The notes under the pieces: generated by a model
The model's database searches: none
What the model saw: the letters and a program-made list of their open reading frames with translations, nothing else
What the model was told of the DNA's origin: nothing
Source of the DNA: an uncultured Erysipelotrichaceae bacterium
Lineage (GTDB): Bacteria > Bacillota_I > Bacilli_A > RFN20 > CAG-826
Assembly: GCA_902799855.1 (NCBI GenBank)
Contig: CADCCA010000028.1
Coordinates: forward strand, 1 to 12,249
DNA length: 12,249 bases
Reading direction: 5' to 3'
Position numbers and translations under genes: made by a program
In this document: one piece after another, positions 5,509 through 12,249 of the stretch
How the letters are laid out: every line of letters starts with the position of its first letter
Numbering within the stretch: the first letter of the stretch is position 1

Positions 5509-7302
5509 ATGCTGTTTGGAAAATACATTAATCGTTACTATCTAAAATACGCAGTTTGGTTCCTCATCGGTATCATTGCTTTAGTCGTGGTCGACTGGAT
5601 TCAGCTTTATATTCCTGAGTTCTTAGGTCGAGTCGTCGAACTAGTAAACGACGATATTACCGTTCATAAGCAGGAAATCATCAATATCGGTTTAAAAGTC
5701 TTATTAGTGGCCGCTGGTTTATTCGTCGGACGTTTCTTATGGAGAATTACGCTGTTTAGAGCGTCGTTTAAAATTGAATCAAGTCTTCGCCACGAAATGT
5801 TTTTGAAAGCCGAAGCCTTGCCAAGACAGTTTTATCATGAGACAAAAATCGGTAGTGTGATGTCTTGGTTCACAAACGACCTTGAGACAATTGAGGAATT
5901 CTTCTCTTGGGGCACAATTATGATTGTGGATGCCTTGTTTTTGTCGGTCATCACTGCCATCAAGATGTTTTCTCTTAATGTTCCGCTAACGATTATTTGC
6001 TTCATTCCGTTGATTTTAGTAGTCATTTGGGGCGCTTTAGTGGAGAAATTCATGATGAAGCGTTGGGACGAAAGACAAAGCGCTTACGATAAGCTGTATG
6101 ATTTTGCCCAAGAAAGTTTTACCGGCATTCGTGTCATCAAAGCCTTTGTTAAGGAAACACAAGAAATCCATGCTTTCGCTAAAGTGGCGAGGAAGAATGC
6201 TGAAGTAAACGTCTCATTCGCCCGTCTGTCCGTCATTTTTGATGTCTTTATTGAAATAATCATTGCTTCAATTTTCGCCATCGCTACAGGCGTTGGTGGC
6301 TATTTTGTTTGGTCTTATATGCATGGAGAAACCGCAATTCTATTTGGACAGCCAATCGAATTACAAGCTCATGTGGTAATTGAATTTATTGGTTATCTAG
6401 ATATTTTGATTTGGCCAATGATGGCATTAGGACAAATTGTCTCAATGCGTTCAAGAAGCAAGGCTTCTCTTAAGAGAATTAGTGCATTCCTTGATACAGA
6501 AATAGTGGTTAAATCTCCAGAAAACGCAGTTAAAGTCAAACATCTAGAGGGAAATATTAGTTATCGCAATTTCTCTTTCCATTACCCAAATTATGACGCT
6601 AGTTCGCTTTCAAATATCACGTTAGATATTAAGGCTGGTGAATCAATTGGGATTGTCGGTAAGATTGGCTGTGGCAAGAGCACATTAGTTAATGTCTTAT
6701 TGATGCTTTATAACCTTGAACCAAACACCTTATTTGTGGATGGATTAGATATCACAACCTTGGATATCGCTAGTTTACGCGATCAAATTGCTTACGTTCC
6801 ACAGGATAATTTCCTTTTCTCTGATTCAATCGAGAAAAATATTAATTTTGGTTTATCAAATGGCACATTAGAAAAAGCGATTGAAGGCGCGAAATTCGCT
6901 GGCGTTGATGAAGATGTTAAAGGTTTTACTAGAGGCTATCAAACCATATCTGGTGAAAGAGGAGTTACTCTTTCTGGTGGCCAGAAGCAAAGAATCTCAA
7001 TCGCTAGAGCATTTGTTAAAGATGCACCTATTCTCATTCTTGACGACTCCGTTAGCGCAGTTGATACAAAAACCGAAGAGACAATTCTCCATAACATTTC
7101 TCACGAGAGACACAATAAAACAACTCTAGTTGTCGCATCTCGTATTTCAACTGTCTCACACTTAGACAAAATCATCGTTTTAAATGAAGGCCATTTAGAA
7201 GCCTTTGATACACATGCTAACCTCTTGAAGATTTCACCTACATATCAAAAAATGGTTAAACTTCAAGAACTCGAAAAAGAAGTGGAAGGAGGAAAGAAAT
7301 AA
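5509..7302 (+). CDS. ABC exporter half-transporter with degenerate ATPase site (MdlA/BmrC-like)
   Basis: The 597-residue half-transporter has an N-terminal six-helix membrane domain (to about residue 320) and a C-terminal ATPase domain. Walker A is GKIGCGKST (384-392), the Q-loop is PQDNF (Q432) and the signature is canonical LSGGQ (488-492). Walker B is ILILDD (508-513), where the catalytic Glu is replaced by Asp, followed by SVSAVD. The switch His is replaced by Ser (VVASRIST, Ser544). These substitutions mark the degenerate half of heterodimeric exporters such as BmrC, LmrC or MdlA, which pump lipophilic drugs or other small molecules or lipids outward. The partner is the next gene, which overlaps by one base (TAATG). 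Ribosome-binding site AAGGAGG for the partner lies inside this gene's end (7286-7292). The substrate cannot be read from sequence. Confidence 0.93.
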   Translation: MLFGKYINRYYLKYAVWFLIGIIALVVVDWIQLYIPEFLGRVVELVNDDITVHKQEIINIGLKVLLVAAGLFVGRFLWRITLFRASFKIESSLRHEMFLKAEALPRQFYHETKIGSVMSWFTNDLETIEEFFSWGTIMIVDALFLSVITAIKMFSLNVPLTIICFIPLILVVIWGALVEKFMMKRWDERQSAYDKLYDFAQESFTGIRVIKAFVKETQEIHAFAKVARKNAEVNVSFARLSVIFDVFIEIIIASIFAIATGVGGYFVWSYMHGETAILFGQPIELQAHVVIEFIGYLDILIWPMMALGQIVSMRSRSKASLKRISAFLDTEIVVKSPENAVKVKHLEGNISYRNFSFHYPNYDASSLSNITLDIKAGESIGIVGKIGCGKSTLVNVLLMLYNLEPNTLFVDGLDITTLDIASLRDQIAYVPQDNFLFSDSIEKNINFGLSNGTLEKAIEGAKFAGVDEDVKGFTRGYQTISGERGVTLSGGQKQRISIARAFVKDAPILILDDSVSAVDTKTEETILHNISHERHNKTTLVVASRISTVSHLDKIIVLNEGHLEAFDTHANLLKISPTYQKMVKLQELEKEVEGGKK

Positions 7303-9065
7303 TGTCAGAAGATACTGAAAAGCTTTTTGGCGATAAAAAGATTCCTCCAAAGCAGATGTTTAAACGCTTAGCCCATTATGTTTTGCCAGAATGGAAGGCT
7401 TTCACATTGGCGCTTTTCCTCATCTTAGTTAATGTAGCGATTGATGTCATTCTTCCTTTGTTCTTGAGAGAATTTACTAATAAAGTTGCAAATATTAATA
7501 CCGCTCTTAGCTTCATTATCGGCCTTTCCGTTGGCTATTTCTCATTATCAGTAGTGACACAGGCTTTAATTTATTTTGAAAGCATGATTTTACAAAGAAC
7601 AGGTCAGCGCATTGTCTATAAATTAAGAATGGAAGTTTTTGAACATATCGAAAACATGTCACAAAATCAATTCAATATGATGCCGGTTGGTTCCTTGGTC
7701 ACCAGAGTCGCTAACTACACAACAGCATTAAGTGATTTATTTACCAATGTCATCGTAGCGTTACTACGTAATATTTTGATGATTATCGGTGTTTACGGCA
7801 TCATGTTCTATCTATCTTGGAAACTCTCACTTGTTCTTTCAGGCTTTGTGGTTGTGGTCTTTATCGCTTCTCTTATCTTTAGAAATATCATCACCAAGAT
7901 TTTCCGTAAAGAAAGACAATATACATCTGATTTAAATACATTCATTAACGAGAATGTTTCCGGTATGAAGATCATCCAAGCCTTCAACCAAGAAAAGCGT
8001 AAAGAAGAAGAGTTTAACGAAAAGAACGATAACCTCATTAAAACTAAGTTTAAAGCGGTCATTGCCTTTGCTTGCTATCGTCCGTTTGTTAACTTCTTAT
8101 ATTTTGCCGCATTAGCCATCACCTTTATCGTTGGTGTTTCATTTGATTTAGGTCCGGGCGAAATAGTGGCGTTCTATTTATATTTATCTAGATTCTTTAA
8201 CCCAGTCCAAAACATCGCTGATCAAATCAATCAGATTCAAAAAGCGACGACATCTAGCGAAAGATTATTTAACCTTCTTGATGTACCACCAGAATCAGTT
8301 GATAAGCCAAACGCTATTCACATTGATAAATTCATTGGCAAGATTGAATTCCGTCATGTGTGGTTTGCTTACGAGAAAGAAGAATGGATCTTAAAAGATG
8401 TCTCATTTGTTATTGAGCCGAAACAAACAGTGGCCTTTGTCGGTGCTACTGGCGCTGGCAAGACAACAATTTTGTCTCTTATCGTGAGAAATTACGATAT
8501 CCAAAAAGGCCAGATTCTTATTGATGACATCGATATCGCGGATATTGAAGTCAAATCTTTAAGAAACGCCATTGGCCAGATGCTACAAGATGTTTTCTTA
8601 TTTACCGGAACAATTAGAAGCAACATCACTTTGCATGATGAATCTTATAGTGGTGAAGAGATCAATGAAGTCTGCTCCTATGTCAACGCTGATAAATTTA
8701 TAAATAAATTAGAAAAAGGAATAGATGAAGAAGTCATCGAAAGAGGTGAAAACTTCTCACAAGGTCAAAGACAACTCTTATCATTCGCGAGAACTGTTTT
8801 ACACAAACCACAAATCCTTATTTTGGATGAAGCGACAGCTAATATTGACGCTGAGACAGAAAAACTCATCCAAGAAAGTTTAGAAAAGATGAAGAGCATT
8901 GGAACAATGCTTGTGGTTGCACACCGTCTTTCTACTATCCAAAAAGCTGATCAAATTATCGTCTTAAATCATGGTGAAATCATGGAAAAAGGCACTCACC
9001 AATCCTTATTAAGACAAAAAGGATACTATTACAAACTCTATCTTTTGCAATTCCATAATGATTAA
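7302..9065 (+). CDS. ABC exporter half-transporter with intact ATPase site (MdlB/BmrD-like)
   Basis: This 587-residue partner of the preceding gene has a membrane domain (about 25-320) with the coupling-helix-like region NENVSGMKIIQAFNQ (216-230), then an ATPase domain. Walker A is GATGAGKTT (381-389) and the Q-loop Gln is in MLQDVF (Q429). Walker B is ILILDE (505-510) with the catalytic Glu510, followed by ATANID, and the switch His is present (AHRLST, His541). Its signature is FSQGQ (485-489), not LSGGQ. So it supplies the working Walker A/B and switch, while the partner supplies the working LSGGQ. This is the expected split between one competent and one degenerate ATP site in a heterodimeric exporter. 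The start is secure: AAGGAGG sits 9 bases before ATG 7302, which overlaps the previous stop, implying translational coupling. No GC-rich terminator follows. Confidence 0.94.
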   Translation: MSEDTEKLFGDKKIPPKQMFKRLAHYVLPEWKAFTLALFLILVNVAIDVILPLFLREFTNKVANINTALSFIIGLSVGYFSLSVVTQALIYFESMILQRTGQRIVYKLRMEVFEHIENMSQNQFNMMPVGSLVTRVANYTTALSDLFTNVIVALLRNILMIIGVYGIMFYLSWKLSLVLSGFVVVVFIASLIFRNIITKIFRKERQYTSDLNTFINENVSGMKIIQAFNQEKRKEEEFNEKNDNLIKTKFKAVIAFACYRPFVNFLYFAALAITFIVGVSFDLGPGEIVAFYLYLSRFFNPVQNIADQINQIQKATTSSERLFNLLDVPPESVDKPNAIHIDKFIGKIEFRHVWFAYEKEEWILKDVSFVIEPKQTVAFVGATGAGKTTILSLIVRNYDIQKGQILIDDIDIADIEVKSLRNAIGQMLQDVFLFTGTIRSNITLHDESYSGEEINEVCSYVNADKFINKLEKGIDEEVIERGENFSQGQRQLLSFARTVLHKPQILILDEATANIDAETEKLIQESLEKMKSIGTMLVVAHRLSTIQKADQIIVLNHGEIMEKGTHQSLLRQKGYYYKLYLLQFHND

Positions 9066-9102
9066 TTTGGCCATTTTATTAATACTACCTCTTTATTTTC
9101 TT

Positions 9103-9133
9103 TTGAAAATTAAAGAAAAAGGCTTAAGATAAT
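9103..9133 (+). promoter_or_regulatory. Putative promoter for rel-hisS
   Basis: TTGAAA (9103-9108, 5/6 to the -35 consensus) and GATAAT (9128-9133, 5/6 to the -10 consensus) are separated by a long 19-base spacer. A weaker -10, TAAGAT (9125-9130), would give 16 bases. Either places the transcription start at or within a few bases of ATG 9138, implying a leaderless or near-leaderless mRNA. Read-through from the exporter genes is also possible. Confidence 0.42.
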
Positions 9134-9137
9134 ACAT

Positions 9138-11351
9138 ATGGAAAATAAAAAGGCTCCTGTTAACGGTGGTTATCCACTTCATACATTTCAAGAAGTTGAA
9201 GACATCTATATGCTTTATATTTCTTCTGAGGAAGATAGAAGAAGAATTAAAGAAGCATATGATTTCATTATGCAAAAGCATAACGGCCAATTCCGTAAAT
9301 CAGGTGAGCCATATTATCATCACTTAGTGGAAGTCGCTTATATCTTAGCCTCCTTACAATGCGGTCCTAATACGATTATCGCCGGCTTGCTTCACGATGT
9401 TGTCGAAGACACAGATGTCAGCATCGAAGAAATCAAAAGAAGATGGGGCGAAGAAGTTAGCAAGATTGTTGATGCTTTAACAAAGATTCAACGCTTAAAA
9501 CTTTCTAAAATTACCAGTGAAGAATTTGAAGCGGAAGACCATCGTAAGATTTTTATCGGTATGGCCAAAGATATCCGCGTCATTATCATCAAATTAGCGG
9601 ATCGTCTCCATAATTTACGTACATTAGGCGCGCTTTCTCACGAAAGACAACAAGCTATTTCTAAAGAAACGATGGAAGTTTTTATTCCAATTGCCGAAAG
9701 ATTAGGTCTTGATGTCATTAAAAGCGAGATGGAAGATCTTTGTATCTCCTATCTTGAACCAGAAAAATATCAAGAAATCAAAAGATTGCTATCTAAAAAG
9801 GCGAAACAATTACAAAAATCTCTTGATGGTTTGAAAAAGCGTATCGCTGATGTCTTGTTCCAAAAAGAGATTCCTTTTGAGATTTCTTCACGCGTTAAAT
9901 CTATTAATTCGATTTATCGAAAGATGTACATCAAAGGTCATCCATTTGAAGAAATCTACGATATTTTAGCCCTCCGTATCATTACCAAAACCGAACTTCA
10001 ATGCTACGAAATCCTCGGTTTAATCCATCAAATGTATAAGCCTGTTCCAGGCCGTTTTAAAGATTACATCGCTATGCCAAAACCAAATATGTATCAATCG
10101 TTACATACTACAGTTGTTGGTGGCGATGGTAATTTCTATGAAGTGCAAATTAGAACAGAAGAAATGGATTCCATCGCAGAAACCGGCATTGCTGCGCACT
10201 GGGCATATAAAGAAGGCGGCTATAACTCACAAACCGAACAAAAAGAAATCGAAAATAAATTACACTGGTTCAGAGATTTCGTCGCTTTATCCAGCGAATC
10301 AGAAAATGATAATGCCTCAGAATACATGGACAATTTAAACCGTGATATTTTTGAGTCTCATATTTATGTCTTTACCCCTAAGGGTAAAGTTATAGAATTG
10401 CCTACCGGCTCAACTCCAGTTGACTTCGCTTATCGCATTCACACTAAAGTCGGCGATCAATGCGTTGGCGCTTTAGTCAATGGTGTAATGGTGCCATTAA
10501 ATACCGTTTTAAAGACTGGTGATATGATTGAAATCAAAACATCGAGAACATCACCTGGTCCAAGCGAAGGCTGGCTCGACTTTGTCGCCTCAACTTCCGC
10601 GAAGAGCGCGATTAAAAAATTTGTTGCTAAAAAGAATGCAGCCTTGATGCGAGATGAGAGAATTCAACGCGGTAAAGCAAGCTGTGTCGATGCTTTCCAT
10701 GAACGCGGTGTCGAAGAGGAAGAAATGATGAAGATGCTCGATGACGAGAAAGTCTTAAATTATTTCAATTTCCCAGATGTCGAATCTTTATTTGTTGGCG
10801 TTTCTGGAAGAAAACCAACCGCTAATGCGATTGTGGATTATTTAAAGATTAAACGTCCTGTTAATCTCGTTTTAAATTCATTTAAAAGAAAAGGCACTAA
10901 AAGCGATACTTGCCCAGTTTACTGTAAGGGAGCTGGTAAAGTTGCCATTGCATTAGCAAATTGCTGCACACCAATTCCAGGAGATGATATCGTCGGTTAT
11001 ATCACGCGTGGCAAAGGTATTTCTGTGCATCGCAAGAATTGTCCAAACGTGATTAACGAAACAGAAAGACTTCTAGAAGTCTTCTGGCGTGACGATATCG
11101 AATTTGCGACTTATCCAGTTGATATCGTCATTGAAGCGAGCGATCGCAATAACTTATTAGTGGATGTGATGGCCATCCTCAGCAACGCGAAAGTGGGCGT
11201 GAATAATTTGCATGCGCGCTCCAACACGCAAAACTTGTCAGCCACCATCAGCGCAACTATCATGGTGTCAGACGCTAAACGCTTGCATGATATCTTTGTG
11301 TTACTCAAAGGTATCACTGGTGTCTATCGTGTGGACCGTGTGATACATTAA
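9138..11351 (+). CDS. rel: Bifunctional (p)ppGpp synthetase/hydrolase Rel
   Basis: Rel makes (p)ppGpp from ATP and GDP/GTP on amino-acid starvation and hydrolyses it otherwise, setting the stringent response. The 737-residue product has full long-RSH architecture. The HD hydrolase domain shows FRKSGEPY (52-59), His62, HDVVED (86-91) and LADRLHNL (153-160). The synthetase domain has RVKSINSIYRKM (262-273), EEIYDILALRI (281-291), RFKD (306-309), NMYQSLHT (327-334) and EVQIRTEEM (345-353). RFKD is the RxKD form found in bifunctional enzymes rather than the ExDD of monofunctional RelA. The hydrolase residues also look intact. The C-terminal regulatory half has a TGS domain (about 408-470), a zinc-finger-type region with CC (609-610), His631 and Cys635, and an ACT domain (about 661-737). 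No good Shine-Dalgarno precedes ATG 9138. hisS follows 10 bases later, as in many Firmicutes. Confidence 0.96.
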   Translation: MENKKAPVNGGYPLHTFQEVEDIYMLYISSEEDRRRIKEAYDFIMQKHNGQFRKSGEPYYHHLVEVAYILASLQCGPNTIIAGLLHDVVEDTDVSIEEIKRRWGEEVSKIVDALTKIQRLKLSKITSEEFEAEDHRKIFIGMAKDIRVIIIKLADRLHNLRTLGALSHERQQAISKETMEVFIPIAERLGLDVIKSEMEDLCISYLEPEKYQEIKRLLSKKAKQLQKSLDGLKKRIADVLFQKEIPFEISSRVKSINSIYRKMYIKGHPFEEIYDILALRIITKTELQCYEILGLIHQMYKPVPGRFKDYIAMPKPNMYQSLHTTVVGGDGNFYEVQIRTEEMDSIAETGIAAHWAYKEGGYNSQTEQKEIENKLHWFRDFVALSSESENDNASEYMDNLNRDIFESHIYVFTPKGKVIELPTGSTPVDFAYRIHTKVGDQCVGALVNGVMVPLNTVLKTGDMIEIKTSRTSPGPSEGWLDFVASTSAKSAIKKFVAKKNAALMRDERIQRGKASCVDAFHERGVEEEEMMKMLDDEKVLNYFNFPDVESLFVGVSGRKPTANAIVDYLKIKRPVNLVLNSFKRKGTKSDTCPVYCKGAGKVAIALANCCTPIPGDDIVGYITRGKGISVHRKNCPNVINETERLLEVFWRDDIEFATYPVDIVIEASDRNNLLVDVMAILSNAKVGVNNLHARSNTQNLSATISATIMVSDAKRLHDIFVLLKGITGVYRVDRVIH

Positions 11352-11361
11352 GGAGAAAACT

Positions 11362-12249
11362 ATGGCAGTTAATAATGTAAAAGGGACCCGTGATATTATT
11401 GGGGAAGAAGCTAATGCTTTTAACTATATCGAAAACCTTTTAAAGCAAATTTGCGAATTGTTCGCATATAACGAAGTTAGACCTCCAGTATTAGAACATA
11501 CAGAACTATTTGTTAGAGGCGTCGGAGAAAGTAGCGATGTCGTCAGAAAGGAAATGTATACTTTCTTAGATAAAGCGGAACGCTCCGTCACTTTAAGGCC
11601 AGAATTTACCGCGGGCATTATGCGTTTACTCGTGCAAAATAAACTATTGAGCACAAACGAGTTACCATTTAAGGCCTATTATGTCGGTCCAGTTTTCCGC
11701 TACGAAAGACCACAACTCGGTCGTTATCGTCAGTTCAGCCAATTTGGCGTGGAAGCAGTGGGGAATGATTCGCCAGAAATCGATGTTGAGACAATTGTTT
11801 TAGCCTATACCATCTTAACAAGTCTAGGGCTTGATAATGTCTCAATTAAAATCAATACATTAGGTGATGATGAATCACGTGAGAATTATAAGAAGGCTCT
11901 CAAAGACTACTTTGCTAAATATTTAGACCAAATGTGTCCAGACTGCCATTCCCGCTACGAACTCAATCCACTTAGAATCTTAGACTGCAAGGTTCCCGAA
12001 GATCAAAAAATCGTGGAAAACGCGCCGAAAATGAAAGATTTCCTTTCGGAAAATGCTAAAAACAGATTTAATAAAGTGCTTGCCTTATTAGACAATATGT
12101 CTATTCCTTATATCGTCGATGACACTCTCGTTAGAGGCCTAGATTATTACGCTGAAACAGTTTATGAATTCCATTACACATCCAGTAATGGCACTAATTA
12201 TGGTGCTATCGGTGCTGGTGGTCATTACGATAAACTCGTCTCAGAAATC
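11362..12249 (+). CDS. hisS: Histidyl-tRNA synthetase, N-terminal part (runs off window end)
   Basis: HisS is the class II synthetase that attaches histidine to tRNA-His. The 296 codons present cover most of the catalytic domain. They start MAVNNVKGTRDI, with class II motif 1 region (about 38-62), LRPEFTA (78-84) and motif 2 GPVFRYERP (109-117) leading to RYRQFSQFGVE (121-131). CPDC (192-195) with NPLRILDCK follows, then the histidine-specific RGLDYY (258-263). Motif 3 and the anticodon-binding domain lie beyond the window. Small departures from common forms are LRPEF where LRPEG is usual, QFSQF where QFHQF is usual, and GAGGHYD (285-291) where GGGRYD is usual; other catalytic landmarks are intact. 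The start is firm: AAGGAG (11350-11355) overlaps the rel stop codon and is 6 bases before the ATG, so it is co-transcribed with rel. No dtd gene lies between them. Confidence 0.95.
   Translation, partial: MAVNNVKGTRDIIGEEANAFNYIENLLKQICELFAYNEVRPPVLEHTELFVRGVGESSDVVRKEMYTFLDKAERSVTLRPEFTAGIMRLLVQNKLLSTNELPFKAYYVGPVFRYERPQLGRYRQFSQFGVEAVGNDSPEIDVETIVLAYTILTSLGLDNVSIKINTLGDDESRENYKKALKDYFAKYLDQMCPDCHSRYELNPLRILDCKVPEDQKIVENAPKMKDFLSENAKNRFNKVLALLDNMSIPYIVDDTLVRGLDYYAETVYEFHYTSSNGTNYGAIGAGGHYDKLVSEI

Noticed and set aside
9096..9119. TTTTCTTT/AAAGAAAA inverted repeat after the exporter genes as a terminator or operator
   Set aside because: The stem is A/T-dominated with one G-C pair and no following T tract, and the motif is expected often by chance in such DNA; only its overlap with the rel -35 makes it worth recording.
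10114..10338. Forward-frame open stretch of 74 codons inside rel
   Set aside because: It overlaps the conserved synthetase domain of Rel in another frame and has no signs of being a gene.
1..12249. tRNA, rRNA, CRISPR, insertion sequence, prophage or riboswitch
   Set aside because: No cloverleaf, regular spaced repeats, transposase or terminal repeats were seen, and the four gaps between genes (about 44 to 115 bases) are too short for most riboswitches and are accounted for by promoters and terminators.

Overview
The window is a gene-dense, A+T-rich, single-strand stretch of a bacterial chromosome: eight protein genes, all on the + strand, with no gap longer than about 120 bases. Family resemblance and gene order point to a low-GC Firmicutes/Bacilli-type organism, possibly a genome-reduced, Mollicutes-adjacent or uncultured gut lineage. 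The signs are a fused SecD-SecF protein, a bifunctional Rel next to HisS, TAA stops on all seven genes whose ends are visible, and Trp read from TGG with TGA not used in frame (standard code). No mobile element, CRISPR array, tRNA or rRNA was seen.

Layout. (1) 2-343: 3' end of ruvB (Holliday-junction helicase), closed by a clear intrinsic terminator at 371-399. (2) 422-450: a good sigma-A-like promoter, then the 12-TM secDF fusion (459-3167), whose true start is unresolved. A weaker hairpin terminator follows it. (3) recJ (3212-4774) and, 21 bases on, an unrecognised small lipoprotein (4796-5443), apparently one unit. (4) A promoter with an extended -10 and an overlapping inverted repeat at 5460-5488, then two overlapping half-transporter genes (5509-7302 and 7302-9065). 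They form an asymmetric heterodimeric ABC exporter of the MdlAB/BmrCD/LmrCD/EfrCD type. (5) A putative promoter at 9103-9133, then rel (9138-11351) and hisS (11362 to beyond the window), closely spaced.

The order ruvB - secDF - recJ - rel - hisS is the backbone of a locus known from Bacillus and relatives, where queA, tgt, yajC, apt and dtd usually lie in between. Here those genes are absent from the interval. A lipoprotein and an exporter pair occupy the recJ-rel interval, where apt normally lies. The genes cover DNA repair (RuvB, RecJ), protein export (SecDF), small-molecule export (ABC pair), stringent response (Rel) and histidyl-tRNA charging (HisS).

I found no wholly new system. The most interesting points are: a SecDF in which the membrane aspartates needed for proton coupling appear to be replaced in both halves; a secDF 5' end where the best ribosome-binding site serves an ATG in the wrong frame; promoter-embedded A+T-rich inverted repeats; and a recurring lack of Shine-Dalgarno sites at unit-leading genes.
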